64,000 nt of DNA from contig OY998179.1 of assembly GCA_963921935.1 (NCBI GenBank), forward strand, positions 56,712,222 through 56,776,221, in the 5' to 3' direction. The notes under the pieces were generated by a model. The model had not been told where the DNA came from, did no database searches, and saw nothing but the letters and a program-made list of their open reading frames with translations. Below, piece after piece: positions 58,041 to 64,000 of this stretch. Position numbers and translations under genes: made by a program. The stretch is from Galeruca laticollis (lineage: Eukaryota; Arthropoda; Insecta; Coleoptera; Chrysomelidae). Within the stretch, counting starts at the first letter, position 1. Every line of letters begins with the position of its first letter.

Positions 58041-58378
58041 ATCTTTAGGTTTTTCTTTGTTTTGGATAATATCTATGAAGTATATGCCAAATTTACAACT
58101 GATTATTTTATCTAATGAGGATTTATAGCCTGATATATGAATTGAACTATTTAATGAAGTGTTGATGTCATGGTGAATATTTTGAATATTATTCTAGTAT
58201 TTAAATTTTTATAGTAAATAAATTATATCATAGGTATCCATTCGATATTTAATTCACTTTAACTTCATTCAAATATGATAAAAAACAAATAATTCCCTAT
58301 GTTTTGGTGATTTCTAACTAACTTCTTGCTTTATAAACATGAAAACCTCTCACATCAAAATTTTCAAATTCTTATAGA
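58041..58378. other. No supported gene
   Basis: AT-rich spacer. Confidence 0.4.
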
Positions 58379-60545
<2,167 letters not shown>

Positions 60546-60549
60546 CTTC

Positions 60550-61060
60550 TTGCTGTATACACGTCCCTACACAGTCATTTGGGAGGTTGATTTATTTGTA
60601 GGTCTTCCAAGGTTCCTTCTTTCTGTTGGTGATTTGTCCCTTGTTATTTTTGTCTCTAATATTCAATCGTTATGTTTTGGAGTTCTCAGGCCGGGTTTAT
60701 GCTTTATAAGATCGTGTAGGTCTAATATCCAGGTCTCCATTATCCGGGCTTTGGTTTCAGTTTGAATATGTTTATTAGGCCATATTGTTTCGTTTTAGTA
60801 TGCCACTGCGTTTGACGCTCTCGTAGCTTGCTTCCTGACTTCCGTTTCCACGTCTTCGTATCCAGATATTTCGATTATTAATATTTAAACTTCACTTTCT
60901 AGTATATTATTCTATCATAAACTACAACTTTACATATGATCGACGATTGCAAGTAACCATTGATTTTGTTTTTGCCGCTGATATTAAATTTTATTGCTAT
61001 TTCATTAAACCGTCTTTGGAGATCATCCTCGTTTTCCGCAACCAGCAAAGCATTCAATGA
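60550..61060 (-). pseudogene. LINE RT C-terminal fragment
   Basis: Minus-strand frames read NALLVAENEDDLQRRFNE (following the YADD strand), then a YEDVETEVRKQATRASNAVA block, NETIWPNKHIQTETKARIME and, last, TRDKSPTERRNLGRPTNK. These are the thumb and C-terminal region of an insect LINE RT. Multiple stops; no 5' part present. Confidence 0.65.
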
Positions 61061-62212
61061 GTTCTATGTATACTTCTAGCTGGTATCCCAACAAGACTGC
61101 TATGTTTTTAATGATGTTTCCATGAGTTAATAGAATCGTAGCTTTACCCCAATCGAGAACAGAGGGTGGAAATCAATATATCACTGGGCATTATTATCAC
61201 CACTATACATCAATATTACTAGTTAAACTTAAATTGAAATAAAAACATGACCTGTATAACACTATTTACGGTCAGGTTCAAACATAAAATGAGACATGAG
61301 ACCGATTCGCTTGAATTAATTTGAATCTCGTTTCTGTTTACGTTTGTTTTCTTTTATAGTAAATAAACTCGTCTATGTTATTTTATACATTCCATGCCTC
61401 GTTCAAATAATTGGCTTTATTCATATCAATAATGTGTATCACTTATGAATATTTCAGATGTATTTCAAATACTAATTGAATCATAAAAACACTGCTCGAG
61501 GTTAGGTTCACCTAAGTTCATAAGAATATTTTCTGACCTTCGGGGTCAATAAGCACATCTTGAGGTGTCGCAAAATTACCAGCTGCAATCAATGTTTTCG
61601 AAGACTATCGTAGCATTTAGATTTTACCGTGGCTTCGACCGTGTGCTTTGCGGCCAAACTTGCAGGTATTCCTTCTGCTATATAGGCTGCCTTTAGCCTC
61701 TCGGTCAGTATATCAAATTCAATTACAAAGCTTGTCAAGTCCTTACTGTTTTGATGGAGCTTACTCAATTTAGCCAAAATATGACTGTGACTTTTGATTC
61801 TATTTTTGAGTCTCTCTATGATTTCCACAATCGAATTTTCTGATGTAAGCAGGCTTCTGGCTTTGCCTGTTAGTCCTGTTTCAATTAATAGTACTACGTT
61901 ATTCTTATTACCTATCGAATTTAACAGTACTGAACCTAGTTCATGTATTGTTGATTTAGAATCCATTTTTTTCCACCATCCAACAACATTGATATATGAC
62001 ATATACTACCGAAATTCCGTTGTTCACGGGGTCAATAAATGCCTTTAATTAGCAGGATCGCCATGTGTTGTATATATACTTCTCACTGGCATCTCAACAG
62101 GACTGCCATGTGTTGTAGACTGTTTCCATGAATTAATAGAATCGTAGACTCACCCCAATCTGAAACAGTGGGTGCAAATAAACCATATCATCAAAATATC
62201 ACTGTTCTTTAT
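61059..62212 (-). mobile_element. Retroelement gag fragment between direct repeats
   Basis: 61059-61195 and 62070-62212 are ~140-bp direct repeats (shared TTAATAGAATCGTAG, CACCCCAATC-like, ATATCACTG). Between them is a minus-strand gag-like gene. This could be a short LTR element with truncated LTRs or a duplication around the gag remnant. Confidence 0.5.
61589..62002 (-). pseudogene. Gag-like protein fragment
   Basis: Open for 137 residues: VVLLIETGLTGKARSLLTSE, then a helical SIVEIIERLKNRIKSHSHIL block and LAKLSKLHQNSKDLTSFVIE, FDILTERLKAAYIAEGIPAS. This is the capsid-like pattern of insect Ty3/gypsy Gag (GKAR, LxxLxQ, FxxxxExLxxAL). No zinc knuckle. Family placement is by eye. Confidence 0.5.
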
Positions 62213-64000
62213 TTATTTATTTATTTATTTATAAACGGGCAAACCCCTCTTTACAATATATTTAGACAATAAACAATATAAGAAGATAATAATTTACATC
62301 ACAAGATATCACAGAGTAGCCACTTCATTATGTGAATTTTTAAAGGTACACACGCTCACACTAGTTACACATACATCGTTTGTGTTAAGTAGATTACCCA
62401 GTCTCATAATACGACATATACTGATATTGTAGCCATAATTAGTATGGTGAAAAGAAATGCTGAAAAGTTCAGAAATACGTGTTGGTATTCTATTGAATCT
62501 AAAATTGATTTGTGCCAACAACTCTGGGCATGATATTACGCCATGAATTAATTTGTATAATAAAAGCAAATCAGATCGATTTCTGCTATTTTCTAAGGTA
62601 TGAATTGATATATGCTCTAAGATTTGGGAATAATTGTATGTACCCTGGTATAAGCCCATTTTATAGGCAACACCTCTCTAAAACCTGTATTGTATACGCT
62701 CAAGATGATGGATATGAACTTGATAATGAGGGTTCCAGACAGGAGAGGCATATTGGGGACAAGAATATATGAGTGACATGTATAATGTTTTTGTTGAAAG
62801 AATTGAAAATTCCCGTGTATTTCTAAGAACAAAACCTAGTTTTCGAGAGCTGCCGCTCACAGTTGAATTTATATTCTAAACAAATGTAAGTTTTTCATCA
62901 AATAATACTCCAAGGTCCTTAACAACCGATACTCTTTTCATGATCTTATTATCAATATGATAGTCATTTTGAATTATAGGATTTGCTCTACTAAAAATAA
63001 TACATTGGCATTTATCAGGATTCAACAACATTCCATTTGAGTTTGACCAGTTTATCAAGGAATTAAGATCTTCTTGTAGTTTGTTACAATCAGTTGGTTT
63101 TAAAATGTTTGTATATAATTTTAAGTCATCGGCAAAAAGAATAAATTTACAATTTTAAAAAATAGTTCCTATGTCATTGATAAAAATGTTAAACAACAGG
63201 GGACCCAAGTGCGATCCCTGTGGCACTCCTGATGTGACAAGGAAAGAATTGGAAACAAAATTTTTAATTTTAACTAACTGATGTCTATTATAAAGATAGC
63301 TATGTAACCAGTTTGTCAACCATGACGGAAAGCCAGCGGCAGACAACTTGTTGATTAATAAGTTGTGGTTCACTTTATCAAAAGCTTTACTGAAGTCAGT
63401 ATAGACCGAGTCAATTTGATTATGTTGTTTCTAGTGAACGGTTTGATATAATAATAAGTTAGTTACCGTTAATCTACCACCTACAAAACCGTGTTGTTGA
63501 TCAATTATTAAATTTTTACAATAAAAAGAAGTATGACTGACCAAGAGTTGTTCCAATAATTTTGGTATGGGAGAAAGTTTGCTTATTGGTCTATAGTTTC
63601 TGATTTCTCCCTTAGAACCGTTTTTGAAAATAGGCGTTACATAACTATTTCGCCAGGTAGTAGGAAATATTTGATTTTTGAGTGACAAATTGAATAAAAT
63701 TTCTAATGGTTTACTTAAAGAATAAACACACCTTTTCAGAATATACGAAGGAATTCCGTCTGGTCCACAACTCAGATTGTCTTTCAGTTTCATTATTCCA
63801 TCAAAAACCTCCAGAAGGGTAATTTTCAAAGGGGAAATCGATACAGTATTAACTGGATTGAAATTTACATGATCAGCAACCTCAATATTGCTATATATAC
63901 TTCCAAAATATTCAGCAAACAAATTCACAATATCTGTGCCACAGCTGGCTACATCATCATTGTATGTCATAATATTAGGAATTCCATGATCTATTTTCAA
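62205..64000 (-). mobile_element. Jockey-like LINE, 3' half, running off the window
   Basis: The minus-strand 3' end is marked by a (TTTA)n tract on the plus strand (62211-62233), that is a (TAAA)n tail. Upstream is RT coding sequence in one frame up to the window edge. The tail means the 3' end is original; the 5' part is outside the window. Confidence 0.85.
62309..64000 (-). pseudogene. Jockey-like RT, partial, four in-frame stops
   Basis: A single frame, with no frameshift, carries SCGPDGIPSYILKRC and TPIFKNGSKGEIRNYRPISK (motifs 1-2). Then come YTDFSKAFDKVNH (first Asp), SGVPQGSHLGPLLFNIFIND, FILFADDLKLY (YADD), NPDKCQCIIFSR and VKDLGVLFDEKLTF, and a C-terminal domain with RSDLLLLYKLIHGVI. 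Stops at about 63433, 63157, 62878 and 62678 interrupt it. All RT motifs are intact otherwise. Confidence 0.85.

Overview
This 64-kb window looks like AT-rich, repeat-dense insect nuclear DNA. A beetle or a similar arthropod with a large genome is likely, but the order is inferred only from the mix of transposon families. I found no intact single-copy host gene, rRNA, tRNA or CRISPR array. Nearly everything recognisable is mobile-element sequence at different stages of decay. Two exceptions are possible: a DUF4806-like two-exon remnant near 24 kb and a macro-domain fragment at 41.2-41.5 kb.

Layout: (1) 1-3466, an element with terminal inverted repeats and tgtcat-rich subterminal repeats, holding a decayed minus-strand LINE whose RT active-site segment is tandemly duplicated. 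(2) 3856-4262, a palindromic foldback. (3) 5503-7444, a MULE-type DNA transposon with a FLYWCH-like domain and one nonsense codon. (4) 7967-20270, a Ty3/gypsy element (gypsy Y: LTR, gag, protease, RT, start of RNase H). A pogo-like transposon sits in its gag at 9110-16783. That pogo itself holds an IS630-Tc1-mariner-type transposon (Sailor-like copy A) and a truncated Jockey/I-like LINE. A second, internally deleted copy B of the IS630-type transposon sits in gypsy Y pol. (5) 20.3-28.3 kb, mostly anonymous AT-rich DNA, with a GC-rich hairpin island, a small foldback, a GAATATTC cluster, a gypsy RT scrap and a mariner element with unusually long inverted flanks. (6) 28.7-37.2 kb, two LINEs of endonuclease/RT type in opposite orientation, with (TA)n tracts between them. 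(7) 39.7-41.9 kb, a piggyBac remnant, a macro-domain fragment and an LTR. (8) 44.4-56.6 kb, a second gypsy pol (gypsy X) in three pieces. The first gap holds a foldback and a large DNA transposon with an intron-containing transposase gene, itself interrupted by a pogo element and a solo LTR. The second gap is a Ginger-type transposon with a clean TATG target duplication. (9) 57.5-64 kb, another LTR of the gypsy Y family, a (TA)n tract, a small tandem duplication, a LINE scrap, a gag fragment between direct repeats, and a Jockey-like LINE that runs off the right edge.

The window is best read as a record of successive insertions. Each clean host-TE junction (TA duplications for pogo and IS630-type elements, TATG for Ginger) gives a relative age: gypsy Y is older than its pogo, which is older than its Sailor-like copy A; gypsy X is older than Ginger; the intron-containing transposon is older than its nested pogo. 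Several transposases (MULE, the second pogo, the Jockey RT) are broken only by in-frame stops, so they are comparatively recent. A recurring theme that no simple family label explains is a hammerhead-ribozyme-like core (CTGANRA, short stem, GAAA) in at least four unrelated-looking palindromic or dispersed repeats.
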